The position numbers and the translations under genes are program-made. The notes below the pieces were generated by a model. The model was not told the origin of the DNA, did not search any database, and worked only from the letters and a program-made list of their open reading frames with translations. Shown here piece by piece: positions 17,908 through 27,416 of a stretch of 64,000 bases of DNA. The stretch comes from Bradyrhizobium erythrophlei (lineage in GTDB: Bacteria > Pseudomonadota > Alphaproteobacteria > Rhizobiales > Xanthobacteraceae), in NCBI RefSeq assembly GCF_900129425.1, contig NZ_LT670817.1, positions 682,001 through 746,000 of the forward strand, written 5' to 3'. Position 1 is the stretch's first letter, and every line of letters begins with the position of its first letter.

Positions 17908-18393
17908 CTACAGCTGCCCGAGCAGCGTATCGCCGCCGGAAACCTCGACCTTGCCGGGCGCCGGTTCGCGATTGAGCTTCTTGACCACGCCGTCATCCAC
18001 CAGCATCGAGTAGCGGTGGGAGCGGATGCCAAGGCCGTTGCCGGAAGCGTCGAGCTCCATGCCGATCGCCTTGGTGAATTCGGCGTTGCCGTCGGCGAGG
18101 AAGGTGGCCTCGTCGCGCTGGTCGGTGTCGCGCTTCCAGGCATTCATGACGAAGGCGTCGTTGACGGAGACGATCGCGATGGTGTTCACGCCCTTGTCCT
18201 TGATGGCATAGGCGTTGAGGAAAATGCTCGGCAGATGCATCTTGTGGCAGGTGCCGGTGTAGGCGCCGGGCACCGCGAACAGCGCGACCTTCTTGCCCTT
18301 GAAGATATCGTCGGTGGTCTTGACCTGCGGGCCTTCCGCGGTCATGACGCGAAACTTGGCTTCGGGCAGCTTGTCGCCAACTTGGATGGTCAT
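17908..18393 (-). CDS. Peroxiredoxin, Prx5 family
   Basis: 161 residues. The motif VPGAYTGTCHKMHLPSIF contains the peroxidatic Cys in the Prx5 setting PxxxTxxC. SVNDAFVMNAWKRD and the HRYSMLVDDGVV region follow, as in type-II/atypical peroxiredoxins. It reduces hydroperoxides in the cytoplasm, probably with glutaredoxin or thioredoxin. ATG 18393 is preferred to the in-frame TTG two codons earlier because GAGGAG lies 8 bases upstream of it. Confidence 0.92.
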   Translation of the reverse strand: MTIQVGDKLPEAKFRVMTAEGPQVKTTDDIFKGKKVALFAVPGAYTGTCHKMHLPSIFLNAYAIKDKGVNTIAIVSVNDAFVMNAWKRDTDQRDEATFLADGNAEFTKAIGMELDASGNGLGIRSHRYSMLVDDGVVKKLNREPAPGKVEVSGGDTLLGQL

Positions 18394-18513
18394 CGTCAAT
18401 TCTCCTCAAATGTGCGGGTGAGTCTTAGACCGGGGCGGCCGCGGGCACAATATTCAGCGCCGCGGAAAAAACGAGCTCGCGCGTTCACCGTTCTGTCATC
18501 GGCCGGCCCCGGA

Positions 18514-20199
18514 TCAGGCGGCCGCGGCCTTGTTTTCGTCGCGCAATTCGCGGCGCAGGATTTTTCCGACATTGGTCTTCGGCAGTTCGGTCCGAAACTC
18601 GATCTGCTTGGGGACCTTGTAGTTGGTCAACTGCGTGCCGCAGAACTTGATGATGTCTTCGGCGGTGAGGTTCGGGTCCTTCTTCACCACAAACGCCTTG
18701 ACGGCTTCGCCCGAGCGCGCGTCCGGCACGCCGATCACGGCGCATTCCAGCACCCCGGGATGACCCGCGATCACTTCCTCGACCTCGTTGGGATAGACGT
18801 TGAAGCCCGACACCAGGATCATGTCCTTCTTGCGGTCGACGATCTTGGTGTAGCCGTCCGGCGTCATCACGCCGATATCGCCGGTGCGGAAGTAACCGTC
18901 CGCGGTCATCACCTTGGCGGTCTCGTCGGGCCGGTTCCAGTAGCCCGCCATCACCTGCGGGCCCTTGGCGCAGATTTCGCCGGGCTGGCCGAGCGGCACT
19001 TCGTTGCCGTCATCGTCGCGGATCGAAAGATAGGTCGAGGGAACGGGAATGCCGATCGAGCCGGAGAACTTGTCGGTATCGGCGGGATTGCAGGTCAGTG
19101 TCGGCGAGGTCTCCGACAGGCCGTAGCCCTCGGACAGCGGGCAGCCGGTGGTCTTGAGCCAGGCGTCCGCGACCGCTTTCTGGGTGGCCATGCCGCCGCC
19201 GAACGAGGTCTTCAATTTGGAGAAGTCGACCTTGTCGAAACCGGGCGAATGCAGCAGCCCGTTGTAGAGCGTGTTGACCGCGGGGAAACTGTTGACCTGG
19301 TATTTCATCAGCTCCTTGATGAAGCCCTGCATGTCGCGCGGATTCGGAATCAGGAGATTGACGCCGCCGGCGCGCATCGCCAGCAGGAAGCACGCGGTCA
19401 GCGCGAAGATGTGATAGAGCGGCAGCGCGCAGACGATGAATAACTGGTCGACATGCGGCGGCTTCTTCAGCGCCGGCTGCAGCCAGGCATCGTTCTGCAG
19501 CACGTTGGCCAGAATGTTGCGATGGAGCAGCGTCGCGCCCTTGGAGACGCCGGTCGTGCCGCCGGTATATTGCAGGAAGGCGACGTCGTCGGGCGCGATC
19601 TTCGGCTTGTTGATCTTCATGCCGCGGCCCGCCGCGAGCGCGTCGTTGAAACTGACGGCGCCCGGGATCGAATAGGCCGGCACCATTTTCCTGAGGCGCC
19701 GGACCACGAGGTTGACGATCACCCCCTTGAAGCCGAGCAGATCACCCATGCTGCCGACGATGACATGCCTGACCGCGGTCCTGGCGATCACCTGCTGCAC
19801 GGTGGTGGCGAAATTCTCCAGAACGATAATCGCCTCGGCGCCGGAATCCTTGAGCTGGTGTTCGAGCTCGCGCGGGGTATAGAGCGGATTGACGTTCACG
19901 ACCGCGTATCCCGCGCGCAGCACGGCGGCGGTCGATACCGGATACTGCAGCACGTTCGGCATCATCAGGGCGACGCGGGCGCCCTTTTGCAGGCCCTTGC
20001 TCTGCAGATAGGCGGCGAGCGCCAGCGACATCTCGTCGAGATCGCGATAGCTGATCGACTTGTCCATGCAGATGAAGGCCTTGCGGTCGCTGAATTTCGC
20101 AAAGCTTTCTTCCAGCAACTCGACGAGAGACGCGTAGTGGGTCACATCGATATCGGCGGGCACGCCGGCCGGATATTGCTTGAGCCAGATGCGCTCCAT
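18514..20199 (-). CDS. fadD: Long-chain fatty acid--CoA ligase
   Basis: 561 residues. Starts MERIWLKQYPAGVPADID as FadD proteins do; the ATG has AGGGGAAATACC before it, whereas the longer frame has no support. AMP-binding motif YTGGTTGVSKGATL, A8-type region GYFRTGDIGVMTPDGY, FNVYPNEVEEVI and the C-terminal KTNVGKILRRELR lysine. Activates long-chain fatty acids for beta-oxidation or lipid use at the inner face of the membrane. No other beta-oxidation genes adjoin. Confidence 0.93.
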   Translation of the reverse strand: MERIWLKQYPAGVPADIDVTHYASLVELLEESFAKFSDRKAFICMDKSISYRDLDEMSLALAAYLQSKGLQKGARVALMMPNVLQYPVSTAAVLRAGYAVVNVNPLYTPRELEHQLKDSGAEAIIVLENFATTVQQVIARTAVRHVIVGSMGDLLGFKGVIVNLVVRRLRKMVPAYSIPGAVSFNDALAAGRGMKINKPKIAPDDVAFLQYTGGTTGVSKGATLLHRNILANVLQNDAWLQPALKKPPHVDQLFIVCALPLYHIFALTACFLLAMRAGGVNLLIPNPRDMQGFIKELMKYQVNSFPAVNTLYNGLLHSPGFDKVDFSKLKTSFGGGMATQKAVADAWLKTTGCPLSEGYGLSETSPTLTCNPADTDKFSGSIGIPVPSTYLSIRDDDGNEVPLGQPGEICAKGPQVMAGYWNRPDETAKVMTADGYFRTGDIGVMTPDGYTKIVDRKKDMILVSGFNVYPNEVEEVIAGHPGVLECAVIGVPDARSGEAVKAFVVKKDPNLTAEDIIKFCGTQLTNYKVPKQIEFRTELPKTNVGKILRRELRDENKAAAA

Positions 20200-20381
20200 G
20201 GTATTTCCCCTCTGGTTTAATTTCTGGTTTTCTCGCCCGCTTCTTTGGAGCGGGGCACCTTGTCCGGGCCGCGTCGGTTCCGGGCAGTATTGAGCAATGC
20301 GGCGGCTCAAGGCAAGCGGCCGCGCGTGACGGGGTTATCGTCGACAGAAAAAAGCGCCGGTCCGACCGGCCGAAAACCAGC

Positions 20382-21842
20382 TTAACTACGCGGCGCGGCG
20401 GTGCTCTTTTGATCCGCCGGCTTGGCGTCGCTGGTCGTGTTCTTGGGCGCAGGCTTTACGGCGGCCTTGGGCTTTGCGGGCTTGGTGGCGGGCTTGTCCG
20501 CCGCGGCTACCGGTTTTTCAGTTGCTTTTGGCGCGGCATCCGGCTTGGCACTGGCGTGCCTGACGGCGGCCGGCTTGGCGGCGGATTTCGGCTCGGGCTT
20601 GGCGTCCTTGCTGGCGTCGGTCTTCGGATCAGCGGCGTCCGGCTTTTTTGCCGCGACCTGCGACTTCTTAGCGCGATGCCGGGGCGTCTGCTTTTCGGTG
20701 TCGGCGGCCACGGTGGCAAGCAGCGCGGCGCCGGTCCTTGTCGGACCGGTGTAGACCGGGATCGGCTCGGAGGGCGCGGGCGGCGCCGCCAGCATTTCCG
20801 ACGGCTTCATCGTCGGCGGCTGCAGCCCCGCGGTGAAAAACGACATTGCGGCTTCGCCGCTGCTCGACGAGCCGCCGGCGTTGTTGCTGGCGACGGGCTC
20901 CTCATCCTCGTCGCTGGCCGGTTTGTGGCGCTTGCCGCCGCACATCTCGTCGTGCAGGTTGGGCGGCGAGGCATCGATCGGCACCAGATTGTCGACCGTG
21001 CCGAGCGAGGGGCGCAGCCACGACAGCGTGTTGTTGGCAAAGCCGCGATCGAGCAGTTGGGCGGCCCGCACCGCGCGCATCGTGCCGGACGACGCGCCGA
21101 GCACCACCGCGATCAGCCGTTTGCCGTTGCGGGTGGCGGAGGCCACCAGGTTGTAGCCGGATGCACAGATGAAGCCGGTCTTGAAGCCGTCGGCGCCGGG
21201 ATAGCGGCCGATCAGCTTGTTGAAATTCTGCGTGACCTTGCGGCCGTAGCGGATCGATGGAATGTGGACGAAATATTCGTATTCCGGCAGGTCGTGAATG
21301 ATCGCGCGGGCGAGGATCGCAAGATCGCGGGCCGAAGTGATCTGGCCATCCGCCGGCAGGCCGTTCGGATTGACGTAGCTCGTCTGGGTCATGCCGAGTT
21401 GTTGCGCGGCCTGATTCATTTGTGCCGAAAACCCGTCGATCGAGCCTCCGACGCCCTCGGCGAGCACCACCGCCATGTCGTTGGCCGACTTCACCAGCAT
21501 TATCTTGAGCGCGTTATCGACCGTGACCTGGGTGCCTGGCCGGAAACCTATCTTCGATGGCGATTGCGAAGCCGCAACGGGCGACACCGTGAGCAGGGTG
21601 TCGAGCGTGATGCGTCCCTCCTTGACGGCCTTGAGCGTGACATAGGCGGTCATCAGCTTGCTCAGCGACGCCGGGTACCAGGGATAGGTCGCGTTCTCGG
21701 CCTGCAGGACCTTTCCGGTATCGGCTTCGACCACCAGCAGCGCTTCCGCATGCACGATGCGCGGCGCAGCGACGACCAGCGCTGCAACGAGCACGATCCA
21801 GTTCAACAATGACTTGCGAAGCAACGGGCGAAGCAACTGCAC
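20382..21842 (-). CDS. dacA: D-alanyl-D-alanine carboxypeptidase (DacA/PBP5-like)
   Basis: 486 residues. A signal peptide (to about residue 32) is followed by the serine peptidase S11 domain with the SxxK motif S59-K62 (SLSK), SAND for SxN and FKTGF for KTG. It trims the terminal D-Ala from peptidoglycan stem peptides in the periplasm. After about residue 290 comes an unusual low-complexity tail of about 200 residues rich in Pro, Ala and Lys (KPAAKPDAA-type repeats), which replaces the usual PBP5 C-domain and membrane anchor and may bind peptidoglycan or span the periplasm. Confidence 0.9.
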   Translation of the reverse strand: MQLLRPLLRKSLLNWIVLVAALVVAAPRIVHAEALLVVEADTGKVLQAENATYPWYPASLSKLMTAYVTLKAVKEGRITLDTLLTVSPVAASQSPSKIGFRPGTQVTVDNALKIMLVKSANDMAVVLAEGVGGSIDGFSAQMNQAAQQLGMTQTSYVNPNGLPADGQITSARDLAILARAIIHDLPEYEYFVHIPSIRYGRKVTQNFNKLIGRYPGADGFKTGFICASGYNLVASATRNGKRLIAVVLGASSGTMRAVRAAQLLDRGFANNTLSWLRPSLGTVDNLVPIDASPPNLHDEMCGGKRHKPASDEDEEPVASNNAGGSSSSGEAAMSFFTAGLQPPTMKPSEMLAAPPAPSEPIPVYTGPTRTGAALLATVAADTEKQTPRHRAKKSQVAAKKPDAADPKTDASKDAKPEPKSAAKPAAVRHASAKPDAAPKATEKPVAAADKPATKPAKPKAAVKPAPKNTTSDAKPADQKSTAAPRS

Positions 21843-22022
21843 TATCCGATTCCGGTCCTTTGAGACCCGCCTGCAACAGGAGGTCTGATCATGTGACGTT
21901 CGGGTTTTAAGTGTGTCCGGCGCGTCGGTTACGGCTCACGCAAACCCTATACCGGCTTGCCGATAGAGAACAGAGGCCCGCTGCTTAAATCGTGGACGAA
22001 ATAGGCCGAATTTCGACGATAC

Positions 22023-23825
22023 CTAAATCTTGACAGCCACGTTACCGATCGCGGGCGCAGCCACGCTCGCCCGCGCACTTTCCTGGACCATGAACTGCGC
22101 TTTTGCGAGTTCCGCAAAACGGCCGCCTTTTGCCACCAGTTCATCGAACGTTCCGCTCTCGATCACGTGACCGTTGTCGAACACCAGGATGCGCGTGGCG
22201 TTGCGAATGGTCGAAAGCCGGTGTGCGATCACGAACGTCGTGCGTCCCTTCATCACTTCGTCGAGCGCGGCGTTGACCCTGGCCTCGGTGACGGCGTCGA
22301 GCGCGCTGGTCGCTTCGTCGAGAATCAGGACCGGCGGATCTTTCAGCAGCGCCCGTGCGATCGAAAGCCGCTGCCGCTCGCCGCCGGACAACAGGCGGCC
22401 GCGTTCCCCGGCTTTGGTCTCGAACCCCCGCTCGCTGCGCTCGATGAAATCCAGCGCCTGGGCGCGCCCCGCCGCGATCCGCAGTTCCTCGTCGGTGGCG
22501 TCCGGCTTGCCGACACGCAGATTGTCGGCGATCGAACGGTCGAACAGCAGCGCCTCCTGAAACACCACGCCGATATTCCGCCGCAGCGCCGTCAGCGTCA
22601 GGCCGCGGACGTCCATGCCGTCGATCCGGATGAAGCCAGACTGCGGATCGAACGCGCGATGCAGCAATGCGATCGCGGTCGATTTGCCGGCGCCGGTCGG
22701 GCCGACCAGCGCGATAGTCTGGCCGGGCAGTGCGGTGAAGCACAGGTCCTCGACCGCGGGCCGCTTGCCGTCATAGGAAAACGAGACGTCCTTGAATTCG
22801 ACAAGGCCCGAGAGCCGGCCGGTGTCGATGGCATCGGGCCGGTCGCGCACCGTTGGCACCGCATCCAGCACGTTGAAGAATTCCTGCAGCCGCGGCGCCT
22901 CCATGAACACGCTGTTGATGAAGCTGACCACCTGTTCGAGCTTCTGGATCAGGATGGTCGCGAAACTGACGAACATCACGATTTCGCCGACGCTGGTGAG
23001 GCCCTGTTCGTGCAGCGCGATACCGACGGTGAAGATGGCGAGCACGGTGATGGTGGTCGACGTCCGGGTGATGACGGTGACCAGCGCCCACCACGACAGC
23101 ACCGGCATCTGCACCGCCAACAGCTTGTCGGCGACGAAGCGCAGTCCCTGCACCTCGGCATCGATGCGCACGAAGCTTTGCACCAGCGCGACATTGCCGA
23201 GCGCATCGGAGGCGCGCGCGGAAAGATCGCTGTAATGGGCCTCGACCTCGCTTTGCATGCCGTAGGTCTTGCGCACCACGAGCGTCGTCAGCACCGTGAA
23301 CACCACGCACAGTGCGAACAGCACGATCGCCAGCCGCCAGTTGATGTAAAGCGCCAGCGGCAGCAGCACCACCAGCGACATGATCGCGGCGAAATGCTCA
23401 CGGAAAAATCCGAGCCACAGCCGCCACAGCGCATCGGTACCGTTCAGCATCACCTTCATCAGGCGGCCGGAATGGGTGCCGGTGTGGAAAGTCAGCGGCA
23501 ATTGCATGATGTGTTCGAAGTAATTGGTCAGCACCGCCTGGCGCTGGCGGTGCGCCAGCCGATCGGCGTGGAGGGCCACCGCCGCACTGCACAGAATCGT
23601 GAACAGGGCAAACGCCGCCCAGGCCGCCAGCAGCGGCCAGGCTGACGATCCGTAGGAGCCCGCGGACGGCCTGCCGGAAAGAGCGTCGACGATGCGGCCG
23701 AACAGCACCGGTTCGGCGAATTGGGTACCTGCCAGCAGCAGATTGGCGCCGGCGAGCATCCAGCCCAGCCGGGCCTCCTTGCCGAGCAGTTCGAGGACGC
23801 GTGTATAGAGGCGAAGCAGGGACAT
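22023..23825 (-). CDS. ndvA: Glucan ABC transporter, fused permease/ATPase (NdvA-like)
   Basis: 600 residues. Six-helix ABC exporter domain (about 1-310), then the ATPase with Walker A GPTGAGKST, LSGGERQR signature, Walker B VLILDEATSALD and the H-loop IAHRLST. The start MSLLRLYTRVLELLGKEARLGWMLAGANLLLA is characteristic of NdvA/ChvA, which exports cyclic beta-glucans needed for osmoadaptation and host interaction. No glucan synthase (ndvB/ndvC) lies in the window. It is probably monocistronic. Confidence 0.9.
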   Translation of the reverse strand: MSLLRLYTRVLELLGKEARLGWMLAGANLLLAGTQFAEPVLFGRIVDALSGRPSAGSYGSSAWPLLAAWAAFALFTILCSAAVALHADRLAHRQRQAVLTNYFEHIMQLPLTFHTGTHSGRLMKVMLNGTDALWRLWLGFFREHFAAIMSLVVLLPLALYINWRLAIVLFALCVVFTVLTTLVVRKTYGMQSEVEAHYSDLSARASDALGNVALVQSFVRIDAEVQGLRFVADKLLAVQMPVLSWWALVTVITRTSTTITVLAIFTVGIALHEQGLTSVGEIVMFVSFATILIQKLEQVVSFINSVFMEAPRLQEFFNVLDAVPTVRDRPDAIDTGRLSGLVEFKDVSFSYDGKRPAVEDLCFTALPGQTIALVGPTGAGKSTAIALLHRAFDPQSGFIRIDGMDVRGLTLTALRRNIGVVFQEALLFDRSIADNLRVGKPDATDEELRIAAGRAQALDFIERSERGFETKAGERGRLLSGGERQRLSIARALLKDPPVLILDEATSALDAVTEARVNAALDEVMKGRTTFVIAHRLSTIRNATRILVFDNGHVIESGTFDELVAKGGRFAELAKAQFMVQESARASVAAPAIGNVAVKI

Positions 23826-23909
23826 GCCGTGGCGGCTCGCGGTCGGCGGGGGCGGACGATCGTCAGACGCATTCTAATCAGGGATCGTCGCCGGGATACA
23901 GCCGTTCGC

Positions 23910-24980
23910 TCAATTTTCGGGCTGGTTGACCAGGCGGTCGCTGAGGGGAGGCAGGAAACTATTGTCGAAAATATCCGCCGCGGACGGCCGCTTCTGGAAT
24001 TTGAAATCCTCGGCGATTTGACTGATCGACCGGTCCAGGCGAGCCGGATCGACGCCGCCGATGCCGTTGCGCTTCACTTCGCCGGTGAGGAGGTTGTCGC
24101 TGATTACATTGCGCAGGCGCTCCAGCTCGAGATCGGGCGATCCGTCCCCCATCCGACCGGCAACTTCGTTGGCCGCGCGCACGGGCTCCTTGATGGCCAG
24201 ATACAAGCCGGCAATCGCTGCGCGCACAAAGCCCTTCACGGCCTCGGGCCTTTTGGCGGCGAACGCCGGATTGACGATCACCGCGAACCCGTAGGCCTCG
24301 CAGCCATAGTCGGCATATCGAAGCACTGCGAGGTCGTCGGCCGGAACGCCGCGATCCCTCAAATTGACCGCCGACAGATACGAAAATCCGGCCACGGCGT
24401 CGACCTGACCGGCCGACAGCATCGGCTCGCGCACGGCGGCACTGATTTTGTCGAACGTCACGTTGGCGATCTTGATGCCGTTCTGCCGCGCCAGCGCCGG
24501 CCAAAGCCGGATCGAAAGATCGCCCTCGGCGACGCCGAGCGTTTTGCCCTCGATATCCGAGAGCGCGCGGATGCCGCGGCTTTTGCGGCCCACGATGGCG
24601 TAGGGCGATTTGTTGAACAGCACGAACACGGCCTTGACCGGCGGCGCGTTTGAACTGCCGCGGAAGCGGATCAGTTCGTTGATGTCGATCAGCGCAAGAT
24701 CGCTGGTACCCGCGGCGACGCGCGCAATCGCCTCCGGCGACCCGCTGGCGACATCGGTCGTGACCGCGAGGCCTTCCGCCGCAAACAAACCGCGGGTCGA
24801 CGCCAGCACGAAGGGGGCCGCGCCGGCGTTGATCGGACGGTCGTAGGAAAACTCGATCGCGATCGGTTGCCGATCGGCATCCGCCGCCCGGCTGTCTCCT
24901 GCGCCGGGGCAGACAAAACCGAGCAGGCCCATCAGCGAAGCCAAAATGCAGCGGACGGTTGTTGTCGGAGTGAAGCGCAT
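23910..24980 (-). CDS. Orphan ABC substrate-binding protein (NMT1/SsuA-like)
   Basis: 356 residues. Signal peptide (about 1-32), then a periplasmic-binding fold typical of the NitT/TauT group: FVLASTRGLFAAEGLAV, SGSPEAIARVAAGTSDLALIDINELIRF, and IEGKTLGVAEGDLSIRLWPALARQNGI. Such proteins bind sulfonates, nitrate or thiamine precursors. No permease or ATPase gene is next to it, so it either serves a transporter elsewhere or has a sensory role. Ligand not predictable. Confidence 0.85.
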   Translation of the reverse strand: MRFTPTTTVRCILASLMGLLGFVCPGAGDSRAADADRQPIAIEFSYDRPINAGAAPFVLASTRGLFAAEGLAVTTDVASGSPEAIARVAAGTSDLALIDINELIRFRGSSNAPPVKAVFVLFNKSPYAIVGRKSRGIRALSDIEGKTLGVAEGDLSIRLWPALARQNGIKIANVTFDKISAAVREPMLSAGQVDAVAGFSYLSAVNLRDRGVPADDLAVLRYADYGCEAYGFAVIVNPAFAAKRPEAVKGFVRAAIAGLYLAIKEPVRAANEVAGRMGDGSPDLELERLRNVISDNLLTGEVKRNGIGGVDPARLDRSISQIAEDFKFQKRPSAADIFDNSFLPPLSDRLVNQPEN

Positions 24981-25187
24981 TGGGCTTTCCGGACCGCAGC
25001 TAACCGCGCCGGACGTGTCTGTTCATGACACCCGAAACGGCGGTGAACACTCTGCCGGACGAAGTCTGAACGTTCGATGAGCGGCGCGATTTCGCCCCCT
25101 CGCGTTCAGCTTAAGTTCGGATTCGGGAACCTAACGCGGGGCTCCACGGTTAGTTACCGGAGGCGGGCCGTTACGGAGGATATTGAG

Positions 25188-25607
25188 ATGTTTGCGCGAA
25201 AAGGAGTGTTTTCATTCATTGGCCGCACCGCCGCGATGGCGACCGTCGCGGCAGTCGCACTGACGGTAGTCGAGCCGTCGCTGGCGCTCGCCGGGCCCGT
25301 GCCATCAGGCAAGGGCCTGTCGGCCGCGACCAGCGTTACCACTGACATCAGCGCCCGCCGCCGGTCCTACCGTGGCGGCGGCGGCGGTGCAGCCGTAGCC
25401 GCTTTCGCCGGCATCGTGGGCACCGGCCTTGCGATCGCCGCGAGCCAGAACCGCGCGGCATATGCTTATGATGACGGTTATTATGGCGGCGGCCCCGGCT
25501 ACTACGGCGGCGGCCCGGTCTACTACGGCGGTGGCCCCTATTACGGCGGATATGGCTATGGATCGAGCGTGCCCTATTTCCATGGTCATCCGAACGCCGG
25601 CTGGTAA
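25188..25607 (+). CDS. Exported Gly/Tyr-rich repeat protein
   Basis: 139 residues. The signal peptide ends near LALAGP. The middle contains SYRGGGGGAAVAAFAGIVGTGLAIAAS (a glycine-rich hydrophobic stretch). From residue about 100 there are four to five copies of a YYGGG(P)-type repeat. ACGGAGGATATTGAG fixes the ATG at 25188. Similar small secreted proteins are frequent in Bradyrhizobium; none has a known role to me. The hydrophobic glycine-zipper-like segment could insert in the outer membrane (speculative). Confidence 0.75.
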   Translation: MFARKGVFSFIGRTAAMATVAAVALTVVEPSLALAGPVPSGKGLSAATSVTTDISARRRSYRGGGGGAAVAAFAGIVGTGLAIAASQNRAAYAYDDGYYGGGPGYYGGGPVYYGGGPYYGGYGYGSSVPYFHGHPNAGW

Positions 25608-25624
25608 ATCCCGCCCCGTCATTG

Positions 25625-25660
25625 ATTTGCCGGCGCCCCTTGTGTCGCCGGCAAATTTTT
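25625..25660 (+). terminator. Intrinsic terminator after the Gly/Tyr-rich protein gene
   Basis: Perfect 11-bp stem ATTTGCCGGCG / CGCCGGCAAAT with a 10-base loop, followed directly by TTTT. It lies 18 bases after the stop codon and insulates the downstream hisE. Confidence 0.88.
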
Positions 25661-25709
25661 ATGCCTGCGCGTTAACGCGCTGGCCATAGGTTTGGATTAG
25701 TTTTGGGCG

Positions 25710-26111
25710 ATGAGTGATTCGCTCGAGCGGCTTTATCTGGCGGTGATCGCGGCCAAGGATCTCGATCCGGCAATTTCGCGAACCGCACGGCTGTTTCAGC
25801 GCGGCCCGGACAAGATGGCCAAAAAGCTGGCTGAGGAAGCCATCGAGGTCGTGATCGACGCCGTCAACGGCAATTCCGAGGCGGTGGTCCGCGAGAGTGC
25901 CGATCTTCTCTACAATCTCACCGTTTTATGGGCGTCGGCGGGCGTACGGCCCGAGGACGTGTGGCGCGAAATGGAGCGGCGCGAGCACATGCTCGGGATT
26001 GCCGAGAAGCTGCCAAAATCGGCCATGAAAATGCCCAAGGCGTCGTCGCCGCACGCCGCGCGGCGACCAATTGTCGCGCTCGAAGGCCGCGGCCTCCGCA
26101 AACGGCACTGA
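25710..26111 (+). CDS. hisE: Phosphoribosyl-ATP diphosphatase
   Basis: 133 residues. Catalyses the second step of histidine synthesis (PR-ATP to PR-AMP). Core motifs: MSDSLERLYLAVIAAK, KMAKKLAEEAIEVVIDAV and VVRESADLLYNLTVLW, with the acidic metal-binding helices of the MazG/HisE fold. A C-terminal extension of about 30 basic residues is unusual. No other histidine gene is in the window, so hisE is detached from the main his operon here. Confidence 0.92.
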   Translation: MSDSLERLYLAVIAAKDLDPAISRTARLFQRGPDKMAKKLAEEAIEVVIDAVNGNSEAVVRESADLLYNLTVLWASAGVRPEDVWREMERREHMLGIAEKLPKSAMKMPKASSPHAARRPIVALEGRGLRKRH

Positions 26112-26175
26112 ACCTCCTCCAAATTCCCCGCTCTCCCGGCATGGACAAATCCGCTCCATGGTGGTTCATCGCGCC

Positions 26176-26757
26176 ATGCTGAGACGGATTTACGATTGGT
26201 GTATCGACGCTGCGCATAAACCATACGCGCTGTGGGTCATGGGCGCGGTCGCGTTCGCGGAGAGCTCGTTTTTTCCGGTGCCGCCGGACGTGATGCTGAT
26301 CCCGATGTCGCTGGCGCGGCCGCAGCGGGCCTGGCTGTACGCCGCGATCTGCACCGCGACCTCGGTCGTGGGCGGCATGCTTGGCTATATGATCGGCGCG
26401 CTGCTCTACGATTCCATCGGACACTGGCTGATCGAATTTTACGGCCTTGGCGGCAAGGTCGAAGCCTTCCGCGAGTCCTACGCCCATTGGGGTGCCTGGA
26501 TCATCATCGGCAAGGGCCTGACACCGATTCCCTACAAGCTCGTCACCATCACCTCGGGGTTTGCCGGCTACAACATCTGGCTGTTCGTGATGTGCTCTAT
26601 CATTGCGCGGGGCGGCCGCTTCTTCGTGGTCGCCATCCTGCTCAACCGCTACGGTGAATGGATCCGCGTCAGGATCGAGAAGCATCTGGGGTTGTGGGTG
26701 GCGCTCGGCGCCGCCGTACTGGTGCTTGGTTTCTTTGTCGCATTTCGAATGATCTGA
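26176..26757 (+). CDS. YqaA/DedA-family (SNARE-associated-like) membrane protein
   Basis: 193 residues with four to five membrane segments. VAFAESSFFPVPPDVMLIPMSLARP is the typical re-entrant FxxxxPxPxD/E segment, and GKGLTPIPYKLVTITSGFAGYN is the second conserved segment of the YqaA/DedA superfamily. These proteins act in lipid or membrane homeostasis (some are flippases). The start is uncertain: ATG 26176 (MLRRIYDWC) or 26158, neither with a strong ribosome site. It follows hisE by about 60 bases. Confidence 0.85.
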   Translation: MLRRIYDWCIDAAHKPYALWVMGAVAFAESSFFPVPPDVMLIPMSLARPQRAWLYAAICTATSVVGGMLGYMIGALLYDSIGHWLIEFYGLGGKVEAFRESYAHWGAWIIIGKGLTPIPYKLVTITSGFAGYNIWLFVMCSIIARGGRFFVVAILLNRYGEWIRVRIEKHLGLWVALGAAVLVLGFFVAFRMI

Positions 26758-26760
26758 AGA

Positions 26761-26794
26761 CGGCCCGCGAAAGGCTTTGCCGTTTCGCGGGCCG
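26761..26794 (+). terminator. Hairpin after the YqaA-family gene
   Basis: Perfect 12-bp inverted repeat CGGCCCGCGAAA / TTTCGCGGGCCG with a 10-base loop, starting 3 bases after the stop codon. It lacks a strong T-run downstream, so termination efficiency is uncertain. Confidence 0.6.
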
Positions 26795-26813
26795 TCAGGT
26801 TACGCTGGATGTC

Positions 26814-27416
26814 ATGCTTGATCGAGCCGGCCATCTGATCGCGCGGACGAGGGCGCATGTCGCGACCGCGGCTGCAGCGGTGTTGACGCTGATGGTTGTC
26901 ACCGGCGCCGGTTGGTCGCAAGCAGCGCCGCCGTCACCCACGCTCGGTATCCAGGACCCGGCCCAGCCAGCGGTACCGGACCGGCCGCCGCCTCAGCAAG
27001 GAGAGCCCGCATCCTCACCTCCTGCGCCGGCGCGCGAAGAGAACCCGGGCTTGCTCCACGAAATGGGCAAGCTGTTCGAGAAGTCCCTGTCGATTTTGCC
27101 GCCGCTCAAGAGCCCGGGCGACACCATCGACGATTTTAACGCACGCGCCAGGGATGCCGGCGACACCTTGTCGCGTCTGGCCACGCCATCCTCCATGGTG
27201 TCGGGCCGCATGATATGTGCGGTTTCGGCTGGCGGCGCGCCGGACTGCAAGGTCGGCGCCGACCGGCTCTGCCAGAGCAAAGGTTTCAAGGAAGGCAAGA
27301 GCCTCACGGTCGATTCCGCGGAAAAATGCTCCGCGAAGGTGTTGATTCCCGGCCGGACCCGAAAACCCGACGACTGCCGGACTGACAATTACGTGACTCG
27401 AGCGCTGTGCCAGTAA
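26814..27416 (+). CDS. Exported protein of unknown function with C-terminal Cys region
   Basis: 200 residues from ATG 26814. An N-terminal hydrophobic segment (about 16-38) acts as signal peptide or anchor. A Pro-rich linker (about 45-75) follows, then an amphipathic segment LLHEMGKLFEKSLSILPP. A C-terminal domain has five cysteines (ICAVSAG, PDCKVGADRLCQ, KCSAK, DDCRTDN, ALCQ). I do not recognise the family, but similar proteins occur in Bradyrhizobium. The longer open frame begins inside the upstream gene and is not credible. Confidence 0.68.
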   Translation: MLDRAGHLIARTRAHVATAAAAVLTLMVVTGAGWSQAAPPSPTLGIQDPAQPAVPDRPPPQQGEPASSPPAPAREENPGLLHEMGKLFEKSLSILPPLKSPGDTIDDFNARARDAGDTLSRLATPSSMVSGRMICAVSAGGAPDCKVGADRLCQSKGFKEGKSLTVDSAEKCSAKVLIPGRTRKPDDCRTDNYVTRALCQ

